A program made the position numbers and the translations under genes. Below are positions 1-9,976 of a stretch of DNA of 64,000 nt, one piece after another. Source of the stretch: an uncultured Idiomarina sp. (GTDB lineage: Bacteria > Pseudomonadota > Gammaproteobacteria > Enterobacterales > Alteromonadaceae); contig CAMPHF010000009.1 in the NCBI GenBank assembly GCA_946885915.1, forward strand, positions 1-64,000. The letters run 5' to 3'. The notes under the pieces were generated by a model that ran no database searches, was not told the origin of the DNA, and was given only the letters and a program-made list of their open reading frames with translations. The first letter of the stretch is position 1. The number at the start of each line of letters is the position of its first letter.

Positions 1-305
1 AATTATAAGGATCATCTCCGCCACTGCAAGATCTTTTTTGAATTATTTAACTGACTGGTCAATTTTCATTCTTTTTGACGCTAATTGAGCGTCAGTTGTA
101 CACTTTCTATCCATTAGCTGTTATGTTCATATTTGAACTTCATACACAGAGTTCGTTGCACATGCTGTTTACCCTTATTTGGTTTCCCTAGGTGTAAGCA
201 GCAGATGACATATAGATTGGCCAAAGCCAACAACACGGACTACCTTGATTTAGCGATTAGCTGAACGATCCCGTCCGCACATATACAGAACCATTGAGAC
301 TAGTT
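1..305. other. Non-coding stretch at the left window edge
   Basis: I see no convincing gene on either strand here. The stretch is AT-rich and holds two short perfect inverted repeats: TGACGCT / AGCGTCA at 76-94 (5-base loop) and TTGGC / GCCAA at 217-230 (4-base loop). It is presumably the upstream region of the exported repeat protein that starts at 306. I could not pick a convincing -35/-10 pair. Confidence 0.5.
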
Positions 306-1169
306 ATGCAAAAAACGTTATTGATAACTCTACTTGCGACTCCGTTAACTATCTCAGCTGCAACATATAGCAGCGTAGTTGAAGCAAAATCATATGTTGC
401 CGAGTTAGAACAACAGGCCATTACACAAGCGAATGCACAAACAGTCAGCAGCCCCCCTAACGAAACCGTGACAGATGGCGAGCTCGTATCCTCGTTTACC
501 AAGGTAATTAAGCAACAAGAGCGGCATAACGTGAACGTCGTTCGCTCGGTGAGAGTGTTAATTGATCACTATCCAGAGCATATTCGTGAGATCCTTGTTG
601 CAGCCTACCGCCATGAACCAAAACATTATCGCCACATCATACGAGCTGCTATCCATGCACAACCGGCGCTAACTCAAGACGTCGTAATTACGGCGATTCA
701 CGAACAAATGGCTTCAGCCGGTGCGATTGTTGAGATCGCCATTGATGCGGAACCTGGCTATATTGACGATATCGTATATGCCGCGGGAACTGCGGCGCCT
801 GACCAGCTAGATATCATTGTAAAAACAGCAGTCGCAAATGACCCGCAAATGATAACTACAGTGCTTCGTTCCGCTAATGATTCCGAGCCTGGCGTTATCG
901 CCAGCATGATCGATACCGCAATGACCGCTATCCCTGAGTTAGGCAATTATCTCGTTGATTCAATAATGCGAATTGTGCCATTTGTCGAACAACCAAAGAC
1001 GACCAAAGAAATGGAACAAGAACGGCTTCGCAAAACGACCCAAATAGTAAAAGGCGCGCTTGAAGCAGGAATGACGAGAGAGGAATTGGAACGCTCAGCA
1101 ATAGCTGCCGGCATAGATCCAAAATATCTAGAACCAGCGCTACTTGAACTGCAATATACTCCAAACTGA
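306..1169 (+). CDS. Exported protein with ten tandem 15-residue helical repeats, function unknown
   Basis: I do not recognise a named family. ATG at 306 is preferred over the in-frame TTG at 294 because it gives a clean signal peptide (MQKTLLITLLATPLTISAA, probable cut after the alanines), so the 287-residue protein should be periplasmic or secreted. Residues about 81-230 form ten contiguous 15-residue units with no gaps. Position 1-2 is usually Ile/Val/Leu/Met, position 5 is often Ala, and position 10 is Pro in nine of ten units (for example IVEIAIDAEPGYIDD, IVKTAVANDPQMITT). This predicts a regular superhelical array of short helices broken by proline. The C-terminal 55 residues are charged and helical without the repeat. 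It converges on the alpha operon, sharing the terminator at 1209-1236. The gene is surely coding; the role is unknown. Confidence 0.8.
   Translation: MQKTLLITLLATPLTISAATYSSVVEAKSYVAELEQQAITQANAQTVSSPPNETVTDGELVSSFTKVIKQQERHNVNVVRSVRVLIDHYPEHIREILVAAYRHEPKHYRHIIRAAIHAQPALTQDVVITAIHEQMASAGAIVEIAIDAEPGYIDDIVYAAGTAAPDQLDIIVKTAVANDPQMITTVLRSANDSEPGVIASMIDTAMTAIPELGNYLVDSIMRIVPFVEQPKTTKEMEQERLRKTTQIVKGALEAGMTREELERSAIAAGIDPKYLEPALLELQYTPN
546..995 (+). repeat. Ten in-frame 45-bp / 15-residue protein repeats
   Basis: The 450 bp encode exactly 10 x 15 residues with no insertions. The repeat is visible at protein level (hydrophobic pair at 1-2, Ala near 5, Pro at 10) but the DNA units have diverged, so this is an old protein repeat rather than a recent tandem DNA expansion. 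Confidence 0.75.
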
Positions 1170-1208
1170 CGGGCCGGAATATTGCTCAAATAACGGAAAT
1201 GAAGTTAT

Positions 1209-1236
1209 AAAAAAGCCGCTCATGAGAGCGGCTTTT
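1209..1236 (-). terminator. Two-way intrinsic terminator, end of the alpha operon
   Basis: Perfect 7-bp stem GCCGCTC / GAGCGGC with an ATGA loop. It is flanked by a run of A on one side and T on the other, so it can work in both directions. Read on the minus strand it follows rplQ with a long U tract; read on the plus strand it follows the repeat protein with UUUU. Confidence 0.9.
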
Positions 1237-1253
1237 CTATTCAAACACTCATA

Positions 1254-1652
1254 TTACTCTTCGATTGCTTCTGCAACTTCAGTAACATCAGTTTCTGGAC
1301 GGCCAACTAACTCAACATAAGCCATAGGTGCGTTGTCGCCTGAACGGAAACCGCATTTTAAAATGCGAGTATAACCGCCTGGGCGCTCTGAATAACGCGG
1401 GCCTAATTCGTTGAACAGCTTACCAACTACTTCACTGTCACGAGTGCGAGAGAATGCCAAACGGCGATTCGCTACGCTATCTTGCTTCGCTAATGTAATT
1501 AACGGCTCTACCACACGGCGGAGTTCTTTTGCTTTAGGCAAGGTGGTTTTAATCACTTCGTGACGAACCAAAGAACTTGCCATATTGCTGAACATCGCTT
1601 TGCGATGACTGCTGTTACGGTTGAGTTGACGACCACTCTTACGATGGCGCAT
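1254..1652 (-). CDS. rplQ: 50S ribosomal protein L17
   Basis: L17 of the large subunit, near the peptide exit tunnel. The 132-residue protein has the family N-terminus [20 protein letters not shown] and the central segment [13 protein letters not shown], and ends in an acidic tail (EVAEAIEE), all typical of gammaproteobacterial L17. It is the last gene of the alpha operon, 38 bases after rpoA, and is followed directly by a strong terminator. Its place after rpoA is the normal one. Confidence 0.98.
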   Translation of the reverse strand: MRHRKSGRQLNRNSSHRKAMFSNMASSLVRHEVIKTTLPKAKELRRVVEPLITLAKQDSVANRRLAFSRTRDSEVVGKLFNELGPRYSERPGGYTRILKCGFRSGDNAPMAYVELVGRPETDVTEVAEAIEE

Positions 1653-1690
1653 AACTATACCCTTCTCAGTAATTCTATGTCTAAAGTCGC

Positions 1691-2680
1691 TTAATCGCGA
1701 TCAGCCAGGCTTGCCGGCGGCCAATTTTCTAAGCGCATGCCTAGTGATAAACCGCGTGAAGCCAATACATCTTTAATCTCAGTCAACGACTTCTTACCTA
1801 AGTTAGGCGTTTTCAACAGCTCAACTTCAGTACGTTGTACTAGGTCACCGATATACTGAATCGCTTCAGCCTTCAAACAATTTGCTGAACGTACAGTCAA
1901 CTCTAAATCGTCGACTGGGCGCAATAGAATCGGATCAAATTCCGGCTTCTCTTCTTTCGCTTCTGGCTCGCTCATGTCACGCAATTCAACAAAGGCTTCT
2001 AGCTGTTGAGCTAAAATTGTTGCTGCGCGACGAATAGATTCCTCTGGCTCTAAAGTGCCATTGGTTTCCATATCGATAACCAATTTATCCAAGTCTGTAC
2101 GTTGCTCTACCCGCGCAGAATCTACGCTGTAAGAGACACGCTCAACCGGACTGAAAGAAGCGTCAACAAGCAGACGGCCGATTGGACGTTCTTCGTCATC
2201 TGCTGAACGACGAGCACTTGCAGGAACGTAACCACGACCACGCTCAACCTTAATACGCATAGCTAGTTCAGTATCACCAGTTAGCGTACAGATTAAGTGG
2301 CTCGGGTTAACGATTTCGACATCACCATCATGCGTAATATCGCCTGCAACAACAGGGCCCGCTCCGGATTTGAACAAGGTCAGCGTGACTTCATCTTTGC
2401 TTTCCATGCGTACTGCTAAACCTTTAAGGTTCAACAGAATCTCGATGATGTCCTCTTGAACACCTTCTTTACTGCTGTACTCATGCAATACACCATCAAT
2501 CTCAACTTCAGTCACTGCACATCCTGGCATTGATGAAAGTAAGATACGACGGATAGCATTCCCCAGCGTATGTCCAAATCCGCGCTCAAGAGGCTCCAAA
2601 GTCACCTTCGCGTGGGTCGGGCTGATTTGTTCAATGTCGACTAGCCTTGGCTTAAGGAATTCGGTAACAGAACCCTGCAT
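1691..2680 (-). CDS. rpoA: DNA-directed RNA polymerase alpha subunit
   Basis: The 329 residues equal the usual length. The N-terminal dimerisation/assembly domain is intact ([20 protein letters not shown] near residues 35-54 is the family signature). A flexible linker around 232-247 ([13 protein letters not shown]) leads to the C-terminal domain that binds UP elements and activators ([34 protein letters not shown]). It is cotranscribed with rpsD upstream and rplQ downstream, which ties polymerase level to ribosomal protein output. Confidence 0.99.
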   Translation of the reverse strand: MQGSVTEFLKPRLVDIEQISPTHAKVTLEPLERGFGHTLGNAIRRILLSSMPGCAVTEVEIDGVLHEYSSKEGVQEDIIEILLNLKGLAVRMESKDEVTLTLFKSGAGPVVAGDITHDGDVEIVNPSHLICTLTGDTELAMRIKVERGRGYVPASARRSADDEERPIGRLLVDASFSPVERVSYSVDSARVEQRTDLDKLVIDMETNGTLEPEESIRRAATILAQQLEAFVELRDMSEPEAKEEKPEFDPILLRPVDDLELTVRSANCLKAEAIQYIGDLVQRTEVELLKTPNLGKKSLTEIKDVLASRGLSLGMRLENWPPASLADRD

Positions 2681-2705
2681 TGTGTCCTCTCTTTATGCTT
2701 AAGCT

Positions 2706-3326
2706 TTACTTAGAGTAAAGCTCTACGATCAACTGTTCGTTAATTTCAGCAGACAAATCTGCACGCTCTGGAAGACGCTTGAACTGACCTTCCAATTTGC
2801 TGTTGTCTACTTCTACCCATACTGGTTTCTCGCGTTGCTCAGCAAGCTCCAGTGCGGCAGCGATACGGGCCTGTTTCTTCGATTTTTCACGAACTGAGAC
2901 CACATCATCCGGACGAACTTTGAACGACGGAATGTTCACCACTTGACCGTTCACAACGACAGCTTTGTGACTGACCAACTGACGCGCTTCAGCACGAGTA
3001 GACGCGAAACCCATACGGTATACGACGTTGTCCAAGCGCTGTTCCAGCAATTGCAGCAAGTTCTCACCAGTGTTGCCCTTAATTCGAGCAGCTTCTTTAT
3101 AATAGTTACGGAATTGCTTTTCCAATACGCCGTACATACGACGAACTTTTTGCTTTTCACGTAACTGTAAACCGTAATCAGACAGACGGCCGCGACGGGC
3201 GCCATGCTGACCAGGTGCGCTTTCGAGTTTACATTTCGAATCGATTGCGCGGACGCCGCTTTTCAGGAACAAATCTGTTCCTTCGCGACGACTTAGTTTG
3301 AGTTTAGGACCCAAATATCTTGCCAT
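2706..3326 (-). CDS. rpsD: 30S ribosomal protein S4
   Basis: S4 is a primary 16S rRNA binder that starts 30S assembly. In E. coli it is also the translational repressor of its own operon. The 206-residue protein starts [20 protein letters not shown] and carries the S4 RNA-binding domain ([20 protein letters not shown], about 94-113). The S4-type leader before rpsM (4112-4178) suggests that the same feedback loop operates here. It lies between rpsK and rpoA as in E. coli. Confidence 0.98.
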   Translation of the reverse strand: MARYLGPKLKLSRREGTDLFLKSGVRAIDSKCKLESAPGQHGARRGRLSDYGLQLREKQKVRRMYGVLEKQFRNYYKEAARIKGNTGENLLQLLEQRLDNVVYRMGFASTRAEARQLVSHKAVVVNGQVVNIPSFKVRPDDVVSVREKSKKQARIAAALELAEQREKPVWVEVDNSKLEGQFKRLPERADLSAEINEQLIVELYSK

Positions 3327-3356
3327 GATCTTTCTCCAACTATCGTATGGCGCCTA

Positions 3357-3746
3357 TTAAACGCGACGTTTCTTAGGCGGACGACAACCGTTGTGAGGAA
3401 TAGGTGTCACATCGGTAATGTTGGTGATGCGATAACCTACCGCATTTAGTGCGCGAATCGATGATTCACGACCGGGACCAGGTCCCTTCACAAACACTTC
3501 CAAGTTTTTCAAACCATATTCCTTCGCCATTTCACCCGCGCGCTCAGCAGCAACCTGTGCAGCAAATGGGGTAGATTTACGTGAACCACGGAAACCAGAA
3601 CCACCTGCAGTTGCCCATGCTAACGCGTTACCTTGACGGTCAGTGATGGTCACAATGGTGTTATTGAAAGACGCATGAACGTGAGCCATGCCATCTGCGA
3701 CTTGCTTTTTAACGCGCTTACGAGTACGAGTTGGTTGTTTAGCCAT
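3357..3746 (-). CDS. rpsK: 30S ribosomal protein S11
   Basis: S11 lies on the platform of the small subunit and contacts the Shine-Dalgarno helix. The 129 residues match the family from [19 protein letters not shown] to the conserved C-terminus [15 protein letters not shown]. The central [17 protein letters not shown] and [14 protein letters not shown] segments are intact. It follows rpsM after 11 bases, so translation is probably coupled. Confidence 0.98.
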   Translation of the reverse strand: MAKQPTRTRKRVKKQVADGMAHVHASFNNTIVTITDRQGNALAWATAGGSGFRGSRKSTPFAAQVAAERAGEMAKEYGLKNLEVFVKGPGPGRESSIRALNAVGYRITNITDVTPIPHNGCRPPKKRRV

Positions 3747-3757
3747 TTCTCAACTCC

Positions 3758-4114
3758 CTACTTCTTAATTGGTTTACGCGGACCTTTACGTGTACGCGCA
3801 TTAGTTTTAGTGCGCTGTCCACGTAGCGGCAAGCCACGACGATGACGAAGACCACGGAAACATCCCAGGTCCATCAAGCGTTTGATGTTCATTGATACTT
3901 CGCGACGGAGGTCGCCCTCTACAGCAAATTTAGCTACTGCTTCACGAAGTACATCCAGTTTTTCTTCTGACAAATCGCCAATCTTTGAGTTCTCAGCAAT
4001 ACCAGTCGCAGCAAGGATATGCTTTGAACGGGTACGGCCAATACCGTAGATCGCAGTCAAGGCAATGACTGCATGCTTGTTGTCAGGAACGTTAATGCCA
4101 GCGATACGGGCCAC
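3758..4114 (-). CDS. rpsM: 30S ribosomal protein S13
   Basis: S13 sits in the head of the 30S subunit and bridges to the 50S. I place the start at the GTG at 4114: AGGAG lies 8 bases upstream, whereas it is only 2 bases from another in-frame GTG at 4120. This gives [15 protein letters not shown] and 118 residues, matching E. coli S13, which to my knowledge also starts with GTG. The C-terminus [15 protein letters not shown] is classical. It is the first gene of the alpha operon, directly behind the S4-type leader. Confidence 0.97.
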   Translation of the reverse strand: MARIAGINVPDNKHAVIALTAIYGIGRTRSKHILAATGIAENSKIGDLSEEKLDVLREAVAKFAVEGDLRREVSMNIKRLMDLGCFRGLRHRRGLPLRGQRTKTNARTRKGPRKPIKK

Positions 4115-4178
4115 TAACACGTCTCCTATAGTTTATGGGTCACCAGCTGAAAAGCCCGTTAGGATACTCAACCGGAGG
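4112..4178 (-). promoter_or_regulatory. Alpha-operon leader (S4 autoregulatory pseudoknot)
   Basis: Read on the minus strand, the 60 bases before rpsM contain GAGTATCCT, then AACGGGCTTTTCAGC and TGG, then AGGAG and the GTG start. As I recall the E. coli alpha-operon leader, it has the same blocks (GAGTATCCT and ACGGGCTTTTCAGC) in the same order and spacing. There, S4 binds a nested pseudoknot that spans the rpsM start and traps the ribosome. Seen: the motif blocks and spacing. Inferred: S4 control of the alpha operon. Confidence 0.8.
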
Positions 4179-4200
4179 CCAGTTTGCAAACAAATCAAAG

Positions 4201-4231
4201 CCGCAGCCAAAATAAGCTATTTTGACCGCGG
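4201..4231 (-). other. Strong hairpin between rpmJ and rpsM
   Basis: A 14-bp stem with a 3-base loop. On the transcribed strand CCGCGGTCAAAATA pairs with TATTTTGGCTGCGG, all Watson-Crick except two G-U wobbles. It lies 14 bases after the rpmJ stop and is followed by CTTTG rather than a U tract. It could be a processing site, a partial terminator or a 3' stabiliser at the spc/alpha junction. Confidence 0.6.
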
Positions 4232-4245
4232 ACTTCTTCTTCGAA

Positions 4246-4359
4246 TTAACCTTGCCGCTGTTTATGCTTAGGGTCACTGCAGATCACGCGCACAACGCCG
4301 TTGCGCTTGATGATTTTGCAGTTACGGCAGATCTTCTTCACGGAAGCACGAACTTTCAT
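4246..4359 (-). CDS. rpmJ: 50S ribosomal protein L36
   Basis: A 37-residue gene, [20 protein letters not shown]..., with the zinc-ribbon ligands C-x2-C (CRNC) followed by Cys and His ([13 protein letters not shown]). This is the C+ (zinc-binding) form of L36. The ATG at 4359 has GGAG 7 bases upstream, and secY ends 25 bases away. It is the last gene of the spc operon, as in E. coli, where L36 is 38 residues. Confidence 0.97.
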   Translation of the reverse strand: MKVRASVKKICRNCKIIKRNGVVRVICSDPKHKQRQG

Positions 4360-4384
4360 TGCTACACTCCGTATCTATCCAACC

Positions 4385-5713
4385 TTAGCGGCCGTAGCCT
4401 TTCAGGTTGGCTTTCTTCAGGACCGAATCATATTGATGTGACATCATATGAGTTTGGACCTGTGCCATAAAATCCATGATAACCACGACGATAATCAGTA
4501 ATGACGTTCCACCGAAGTAGAATTGTACATTCCAGGCGATCATCATGAACTCAGGAACCAGACAGACAAAGGTAATGTAAAGCGCGCCAGCAAGTGTCAA
4601 GCGAGTCATCACTTTGTCGATGTAACGAGAGGTCTGCTCACCCGGACGAATCCCAGGAACAAACGCACCCGATTTCTTCAAGTTATCTGCTGTCTCACGT
4701 GGGTTGAAAACCAACGCGGTATAGAAGAAACAGAAGAATATAATGGTGGCCGCATAAAGCATTACATACAAAGGCTGGCCCGGTGACAATGTCAACGACA
4801 GCTCTTGCAGGAAGTTTGCTACCATACCCTCGCCTTGGCCAAACCAAGTTGCGATAGTACCAGGGAACAAAATAATGCTTGAAGCAAAGATAGGCGGAAT
4901 AACCCCTGCCATGTTCACTTTCAATGGTAAATGCGTGCTCTGCGCAGCAAAAACCTTACGGCCTTGTTGACGCTTCGCGTAGTTTACCACAATACGGCGT
5001 TGACCACGTTCAACGAACACTACAAAGTAGGTTACGGCAAACACAATCACACCAATTAATAACAACAACAATAAGTGCAAATCACCCTGACGAGCCTGCT
5101 CAATCGTCTGACCAATGGCCGACGGTAAGCCCGCTACAATACCGGTGAAAATAATAATAGAGATACCATTGCCAATCCCACGTTCGGTAATTTGTTCACC
5201 CAACCACATTAAGAACATGGTTCCGGTAACTAAACTCACTACCGCCGTAAAGTAAAACGCAAAGCCTGGATCAATCACCAGACCTGGCATTAAACTCGGT
5301 AAGCCAGTGGCTATACCGATAGATTGGAAAATCGCCAGGATTAAGGTCCCCCAACGGGTGTACTGACTGATTTTACGCCGTCCAGCTTCGCCCTCTTTTT
5401 TCAACTCAGCTAACCGTGGGTGAACCACTGACGCTAACTGCATGATAATTGAGGCTGAGATATAAGGCATAATACCAAGCGCAAATACCGAAGCACGTTC
5501 CAAAGCACCACCGCTAAACATGTTAAACATGGCGACGATAGTATCTCGTTGTTGCTCAAATAATTGCGCTAGTACATTGGCATCAATACCAGGAATAGGC
5601 ACAAAGGAACCTGCACGGAACACAATGATCGCGCCAAGTACAAATAACAGGCGACGTTTCAGTTCCGACAAGCCACCTTGCGCTCTGTTTGATTCCAATC
5701 CTGGTTTAGCCAT
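4385..5713 (-). CDS. secY: Protein translocase channel subunit SecY
   Basis: Core channel of the Sec translocon in the inner membrane. The 442 residues hold ten predicted transmembrane helices. The N-terminus is [20 protein letters not shown], the plug region follows TM1 ([20 protein letters not shown]), and the cytoplasmic loop that contacts SecA/ribosome is present ([24 protein letters not shown], quoted in part). It sits after rplO with a 5-base gap, in the standard spc position. Confidence 0.98.
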   Translation of the reverse strand: MAKPGLESNRAQGGLSELKRRLLFVLGAIIVFRAGSFVPIPGIDANVLAQLFEQQRDTIVAMFNMFSGGALERASVFALGIMPYISASIIMQLASVVHPRLAELKKEGEAGRRKISQYTRWGTLILAIFQSIGIATGLPSLMPGLVIDPGFAFYFTAVVSLVTGTMFLMWLGEQITERGIGNGISIIIFTGIVAGLPSAIGQTIEQARQGDLHLLLLLLIGVIVFAVTYFVVFVERGQRRIVVNYAKRQQGRKVFAAQSTHLPLKVNMAGVIPPIFASSIILFPGTIATWFGQGEGMVANFLQELSLTLSPGQPLYVMLYAATIIFFCFFYTALVFNPRETADNLKKSGAFVPGIRPGEQTSRYIDKVMTRLTLAGALYITFVCLVPEFMMIAWNVQFYFGGTSLLIIVVVIMDFMAQVQTHMMSHQYDSVLKKANLKGYGR

Positions 5714-5718
5714 TTGAC

Positions 5719-6153
5719 TTATCCTTCGATTTTGCCGCCAGCAGCTTCAATAGCTTCACGGGCGCCTTTGGTAACCTTGATGCCGTTCACGGTAAGTTTA
5801 CGGTTGACTTCGCCAGATTTAATTACTTTGACGTTCAACACGTTTTTGCGAACCAGACCCGCTGCTTTCAGCGTTTCTAAGCTCACTACATCACCGTCGA
5901 CTTTAGCGATCTCTGCCAAGTTCACTTCTGCAGTCACGAATGACTTGCGTGAAGTAAAACCGAACTTCGGCAAACGACGCTGAATCGGCATTTGACCGCC
6001 TTCGAAACCTGGCTTCACGGTACCGCCAGAACGTGATGTCTGACCTTTATGACCGCGACCACCGGTTTTCCCGAGGCCCGAACCGATACCGCGTCCAAGA
6101 CGCTTTTTGCTCGTCTTAGCACCAGGTGCAGGAGCGATAGTATTTAAATACAT
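5719..6153 (-). CDS. rplO: 50S ribosomal protein L15
   Basis: L15 of the large subunit. The 144 residues have the glycine- and arginine-rich N-terminal extension ([20 protein letters not shown], about 19-38) that runs into 23S rRNA, and a C-terminal globular part ending [15 protein letters not shown]. It lies between rpmD (4-base gap) and secY. Confidence 0.98.
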   Translation of the reverse strand: MYLNTIAPAPGAKTSKKRLGRGIGSGLGKTGGRGHKGQTSRSGGTVKPGFEGGQMPIQRRLPKFGFTSRKSFVTAEVNLAEIAKVDGDVVSLETLKAAGLVRKNVLNVKVIKSGEVNRKLTVNGIKVTKGAREAIEAAGGKIEG

Positions 6154-6157
6154 CGGA

Positions 6158-6340
6158 TTAACCCTCCACCTTTACCATGTAAGTGACTTGGTTCACCATG
6201 CCACGAACGGCTGGCGTATCTTCCAGCTCAACCGTGTGACCGATACGGCGTAGACCCAAACCACGTAGAGTAGCTTTATGCTTCGGTAAACGACCGATGC
6301 TGCTACGCGTCTGTGTTACTTTGATTGTCTTTTTCGCCAT
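6158..6340 (-). CDS. rpmD: 50S ribosomal protein L30
   Basis: 60 residues, [20 protein letters not shown]..., the short bacterial L30 with the usual ferredoxin-like fold and the [20 protein letters not shown] segment. It is 6 bases after rpsE and 4 bases before rplO, so expression is presumably coupled within the spc operon. Confidence 0.97.
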   Translation of the reverse strand: MAKKTIKVTQTRSSIGRLPKHKATLRGLGLRRIGHTVELEDTPAVRGMVNQVTYMVKVEG

Positions 6341-6346
6341 TGTTCA

Positions 6347-6853
6347 TCACCCCAAAATGTCGTCAACGCGCAATCCACGTTTCGCCGCAACTTGCTCTGG
6401 CGACTTCATGTTGTTGAGCGCCTTGATAGTTGCTCGAACAACGTTGATTGGGTTGGTTGAACCATATGCTTTAGACAGCACGTTGTGCACGCCAGCAACC
6501 TCTAGTACTGCACGCATCGCACCACCGGCGATGATACCTGTACCTTCAGAAGCAGGTTGCATGTATACCTGTGAACCTGAGTGACGACCTTTAACAGGGT
6601 GTTGCAAGGTATCACCTTTCAACTCCACGGTAACCATGTTACGACGTGCTTTTTCCATTGCTTTTTGAATTGCAGCTGGAACTTCGCGCGCTTTACCGTA
6701 ACCGAAACCGACTTTGCCTTGACCATCACCAACTACAGTGAGTGCTGTGAAGCTAAAGATACGACCACCTTTAACAACCTTCGCAACCCGGTTAACTGTA
6801 ATTAGCTTTTCTTGCAGTTCACTTTGTTGAGCTTCTACATTTGCATTTGCCAT
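6347..6853 (-). CDS. rpsE: 30S ribosomal protein S5
   Basis: S5 contributes to mRNA entry and translational fidelity. The 168-residue protein has the double-stranded RNA-binding-like N-terminal domain ([19 protein letters not shown], about 17-35; the loop affected by spectinomycin-resistance mutations, KVVKGGR, is wild-type in form) and the C-terminal fold with [18 protein letters not shown]. It lies between rplR and rpmD as expected. Confidence 0.98.
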   Translation of the reverse strand: MANANVEAQQSELQEKLITVNRVAKVVKGGRIFSFTALTVVGDGQGKVGFGYGKAREVPAAIQKAMEKARRNMVTVELKGDTLQHPVKGRHSGSQVYMQPASEGTGIIAGGAMRAVLEVAGVHNVLSKAYGSTNPINVVRATIKALNNMKSPEQVAAKRGLRVDDILG

Positions 6854-6862
6854 GTTCGTCTC

Positions 6863-7216
6863 CTAGAACTGAAGTCCAGCTTCACGAGCTGCGTCTGCAA
6901 GAGCAGCAACGCGACCGTGGTATTTAAAACCACTGCGATCGAAAGCAACATCTTTGATGCCTTTTTCCATCGCGCGCTCAGCGATCAGCTTACCAACCAC
7001 TTTAGCTGCATCAACGTTACCGGTCTTTTTGACCTGGTCTTTGATTGCAGTTTCAGCAGTAGAAGCTGAAGCAATGACTTCAGAACCGTTCGGTGCAATA
7101 AGCTGTGCGTAAATATGCCGTGGTGTACGGTGAACGACCAGGCGGTTAGCACCCAACTCTTGCATTTTCTTACGAGAGCGCGTTGCGCGACGTAAGCGAG
7201 CTGATTTCTTGTCCAT
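6863..7216 (-). CDS. rplR: 50S ribosomal protein L18
   Basis: L18 carries 5S rRNA into the large subunit together with L5. The 117 residues start [18 protein letters not shown] and end [25 protein letters not shown], the conserved C-terminal 5S-binding segment. It is 9 bases downstream of rplF in the spc operon. Confidence 0.98.
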   Translation of the reverse strand: MDKKSARLRRATRSRKKMQELGANRLVVHRTPRHIYAQLIAPNGSEVIASASTAETAIKDQVKKTGNVDAAKVVGKLIAERAMEKGIKDVAFDRSGFKYHGRVAALADAAREAGLQF

Positions 7217-7225
7217 CGTCTTACC

Positions 7226-7759
7226 TTACTTTTTCTTGGCTTCTTTACGGCGCACTTGCTCATCGGCATAACGAACACCTTTGCCTTTGTACGGCTCTGG
7301 TTTACGGTATGCGCGAATGTTAGCGGCAACTTGGCCAACTAACTGCTTGTCTACACCTTTAACGACTACTTCAGTTTGTGCAGGAGTTTCGATAGTGATT
7401 CCAGCTGGAATCTCAAACTCTACAGGATGAGAGAAGCCTAACGTTAAGTTGAGTTTGCTACCTTGTGCAGCTGCACGGTAACCAACACCAACTAACTGTA
7501 GCTTGCGCTCATAGCCCTGACTTACACCAACCACCATGTTTTGTAGTAACGCGCGTGCGGTACCTGCTTGAGCTGTTGCATTAGCAACGCCCTCGCGAGC
7601 AACGGTACGCAATTCACTGTCTTCTTTTACGATTTCAACAGCGTTGTTTACTACATGGCTCAATGAGCCTTTGGCACCTTTAATTGTTACTTCCTGACCG
7701 TTAAGCGTAACTTCAACGCCAGCAGGAATGGCAATGGGTGCTTTAGCAACACGTGACAT
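7226..7759 (-). CDS. rplF: 50S ribosomal protein L6
   Basis: L6 lies near the factor-binding site at the base of the stalk. The 177 residues contain the two related half-domains typical of L6 and the signature [20 protein letters not shown] near the C-terminus. Length and start ([20 protein letters not shown]) match the family. It is 13 bases downstream of rpsH. Confidence 0.98.
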   Translation of the reverse strand: MSRVAKAPIAIPAGVEVTLNGQEVTIKGAKGSLSHVVNNAVEIVKEDSELRTVAREGVANATAQAGTARALLQNMVVGVSQGYERKLQLVGVGYRAAAQGSKLNLTLGFSHPVEFEIPAGITIETPAQTEVVVKGVDKQLVGQVAANIRAYRKPEPYKGKGVRYADEQVRRKEAKKK

Positions 7760-7772
7760 TTCCTACCTCCTA

Positions 7773-8165
7773 TTACGCTACGTAGCCGAGAATCTCGCCA
7801 CCGAGACCCGCAGAACGTGCGGCACGGTCAGTCATCAGGCCTTTCGACGTTGAGACCACTGCGACACCAAGTCCGCCCATTACTTTAGGCAGTTCATTGC
7901 GCTTCTTATAGATGCGCAAACCTGGGCGACTTACGCGCTCAATCGATTCAATAACAGGTTTGCCTTCAAAGTACTTCAAAGTAATTTCCAGTTCCGCTTT
8001 CACGTCACCAGTTACATTGAAGTCCGCGATATAACCTTCAGCTTGCAAAACTTGCGCGATGGCAATTTTTTGCTTTGAAGAAGGCATCTTCACGGTAACC
8101 TTGTTAGCACCCTGAGCGTTGCGGATGCGTGTAAACATGTCCGCAATCGGATCTTGCATGCTCAT
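7773..8165 (-). CDS. rpsH: 30S ribosomal protein S8
   Basis: S8 organises the central domain of 16S rRNA and in E. coli represses spc-operon translation by binding near the rplE start. The 130 residues start [18 protein letters not shown] and end with the conserved [21 protein letters not shown] looked for an S8 site between rplX and rplE but could not establish one by eye. Confidence 0.98.
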   Translation of the reverse strand: MSMQDPIADMFTRIRNAQGANKVTVKMPSSKQKIAIAQVLQAEGYIADFNVTGDVKAELEITLKYFEGKPVIESIERVSRPGLRIYKKRNELPKVMGGLGVAVVSTSKGLMTDRAARSAGLGGEILGYVA

Positions 8166-8191
8166 ATTTGCTTTCTCCCGTGACTCGTGGC

Positions 8192-8497
8192 TTACCAGCT
8201 AGCTTTTTTCAAGCCAGGAATTTCACCGCGCATCGCTTTCTCACGAACCTTGATACGGCTCATTCCGAACTTACGCAGGAAACCATGTGGGCGACCCGTT
8301 ACGCGGCAGCGGTTACGCTGACGTGAAGGGCTTGAATCACGCGGAAGGCTTTGCAATTTAAGCACGGCTTCCCAACGCTCTTCGTCCGAAGTTTTCGGAT
8401 CACTAATCACATTTTTCAGTGCGATGCGTTTTTCTGCGTATTTAGCTGCAAGTTTTGCACGCTTGAGCTCACGCATTTTCATTGACTCTTTTGCCAT
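8192..8497 (-). CDS. rpsN: 30S ribosomal protein S14
   Basis: 101-residue long-form S14 (zinc-free type). It lacks the CxxC zinc ribbon of the short form and has the expected C-terminal [20 protein letters not shown]. It starts [20 protein letters not shown]. It sits between rplE and rpsH, the normal spc order. Confidence 0.98.
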   Translation of the reverse strand: MAKESMKMRELKRAKLAAKYAEKRIALKNVISDPKTSDEERWEAVLKLQSLPRDSSPSRQRNRCRVTGRPHGFLRKFGMSRIKVREKAMRGEIPGLKKASW

Positions 8498-8509
8498 GTC
8501 TCTACACCT

Positions 8510-9049
8510 CTACTTCTTGAACGGGAAGCTAAAGGCAGAGAGCAAAGCGCGAGCTTCGTCATCAGTGCCTGCAGTAGTTGTGATCGTAATATCCAAACCA
8601 CGTACCCGGTCAACTTTATCAAAGTCGATTTCAGGGAAGATGATTTGCTCACGAACACCCATACTGTAGTTTCCACGACCATCGAAAGATTTCGGGTTCA
8701 AACCACGGAAATCGCGAACACGCGGGATTGCAATCGAAATAAGACGTTGCAAAAAGTCCCACATACGCTCGCCACGCAGAGTCACTTTACAGCCAATCGG
8801 GTAGCCTTCACGGACTTTGAAGCCAGCGACAGATTTACGGGCAATAGTACGTACTGGTTGCTGACCTGAAATAGCTTCTAGGTCGGCGACAGCATTGTCC
8901 AAAATCTTTTTGTCAGCCAGGGCTTCACCAACACCCATGTTAAGGGTGATTTTTTCAATCCGAGGGACTTGCATGACGCTGTTGTAGCTGAACTGTTTAA
9001 CCAGCTCAGGAACTACTGATTCTTTGTAAAAATCATGCAGTTTCGCCAT
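8510..9049 (-). CDS. rplE: 50S ribosomal protein L5
   Basis: L5 binds 5S rRNA and contacts the P-site tRNA through a flexible loop. The 179 residues start [20 protein letters not shown] and include the conserved [16 protein letters not shown] and the C-terminal [20 protein letters not shown]. The start is preceded by GGAG. There are 21 bases between rplX and this gene. Confidence 0.98.
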   Translation of the reverse strand: MAKLHDFYKESVVPELVKQFSYNSVMQVPRIEKITLNMGVGEALADKKILDNAVADLEAISGQQPVRTIARKSVAGFKVREGYPIGCKVTLRGERMWDFLQRLISIAIPRVRDFRGLNPKSFDGRGNYSMGVREQIIFPEIDFDKVDRVRGLDITITTTAGTDDEARALLSAFSFPFKK

Positions 9050-9070
9050 CGTAAAACTCCAAATTAAAAA

Positions 9071-9385
9071 TTAAATGATTGCGTTGTTAGATTTGAAGAA
9101 GCGAACTTTCTTGCCATCTTCATTCTTAAAACCAACACGATCTGCTTTACCAGTCTCTGGGTTAAAGATCGCAACGTTAGAAACGTGGATTGGAGCTTCT
9201 TGCTCCACAATGCCGCCAGCAACATTCAAAGCCGGATTTGGCTTCTGGTGTTTCTTGACTACATTCACGCCTTCAACGATCACGCGATCTGAATCGGTAA
9301 CAACTTTAAGCACTTTACCGCGCTTACCTTTGTCTTTACCGGCCAGGACTACGACTTCGTCATCACGTTTAATTTTTGCCGCCAT
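9071..9385 (-). CDS. rplX: 50S ribosomal protein L24
   Basis: L24 is an early assembly protein of the 50S near the tunnel exit. The 104 residues contain the KOW motif ([20 protein letters not shown], about 8-27) and the conserved [20 protein letters not shown]. It lies 10 bases after rplN. Confidence 0.98.
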   Translation of the reverse strand: MAAKIKRDDEVVVLAGKDKGKRGKVLKVVTDSDRVIVEGVNVVKKHQKPNPALNVAGGIVEQEAPIHVSNVAIFNPETGKADRVGFKNEDGKKVRFFKSNNAII

Positions 9386-9395
9386 AACTGACTCC

Positions 9396-9764
9396 TTACA
9401 GTACTTCTGGTGCCAGTGAAATAATCTTCATGAACTGCTCAGAGCGAAGTTCACGAGTCACCGGGCCAAAGATACGAGTGCCAATCGGCTGTTGGTTGTT
9501 ATTCAACAAAACAGCCGCGTTGCGGTCAAAACGGATGACTGACCCGTCTTGACGACGGACGCCTTTCTTGGTGCGAACGACCACCGCATTGACAACATCA
9601 CCTTTTTTCACTTTTCCGCGAGGAATTGCTTCTTTCACAGAAACTTTGATGATGTCGCCGATATTTGCATAGCGGCGGTGCGAACCACCTAGAACCTTAA
9701 TACATTGTACGCTGCGAGCGCCGGAGTTGTCGGCCACTTCCAGAGTAGTTTGCATTTGGATCAT
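9396..9764 (-). CDS. rplN: 50S ribosomal protein L14, first gene of the spc operon
   Basis: 122 residues, [20 protein letters not shown]... to the invariant [21 protein letters not shown]14 binds 23S rRNA and forms an intersubunit bridge. In E. coli rplN also opens the spc operon directly behind rpsQ. Here rpsQ is 9.2 kb away, so this gene must use its own promoter; a candidate lies at 9977-9985. Confidence 0.98.
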   Translation of the reverse strand: MIQMQTTLEVADNSGARSVQCIKVLGGSHRRYANIGDIIKVSVKEAIPRGKVKKGDVVNAVVVRTKKGVRRQDGSVIRFDRNAAVLLNNNQQPIGTRIFGPVTRELRSEQFMKIISLAPEVL

Positions 9765-9976
9765 TGTAGTGCTCCGCTTGATTTAATAAACAGACCCTCT
9801 CGAGTCGATGTTTGCTTTTATTCATCGCTGCATAGCTAGGAAATAGTTACGAAATAACTAACTACTACCTAACAGCTACATGATTCACCCAATTCAACAT
9901 CCGCAAACAAGCTTCCGTAAACCGCGATTATCACTTAACGATAATAAAAGACTTCCCCTTATAAAAAGGGCGGCGA

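Noticed and set aside
257..502. 81-residue minus-strand open frame at the left end
   Set aside because: Antisense to the signal-peptide region of the exported repeat protein, cysteine-rich by frame effect, no start signal.
9045..9075. S8 repressor site between rplX and rplE
   Set aside because: Expected from E. coli, but I could not identify the conserved core by eye.
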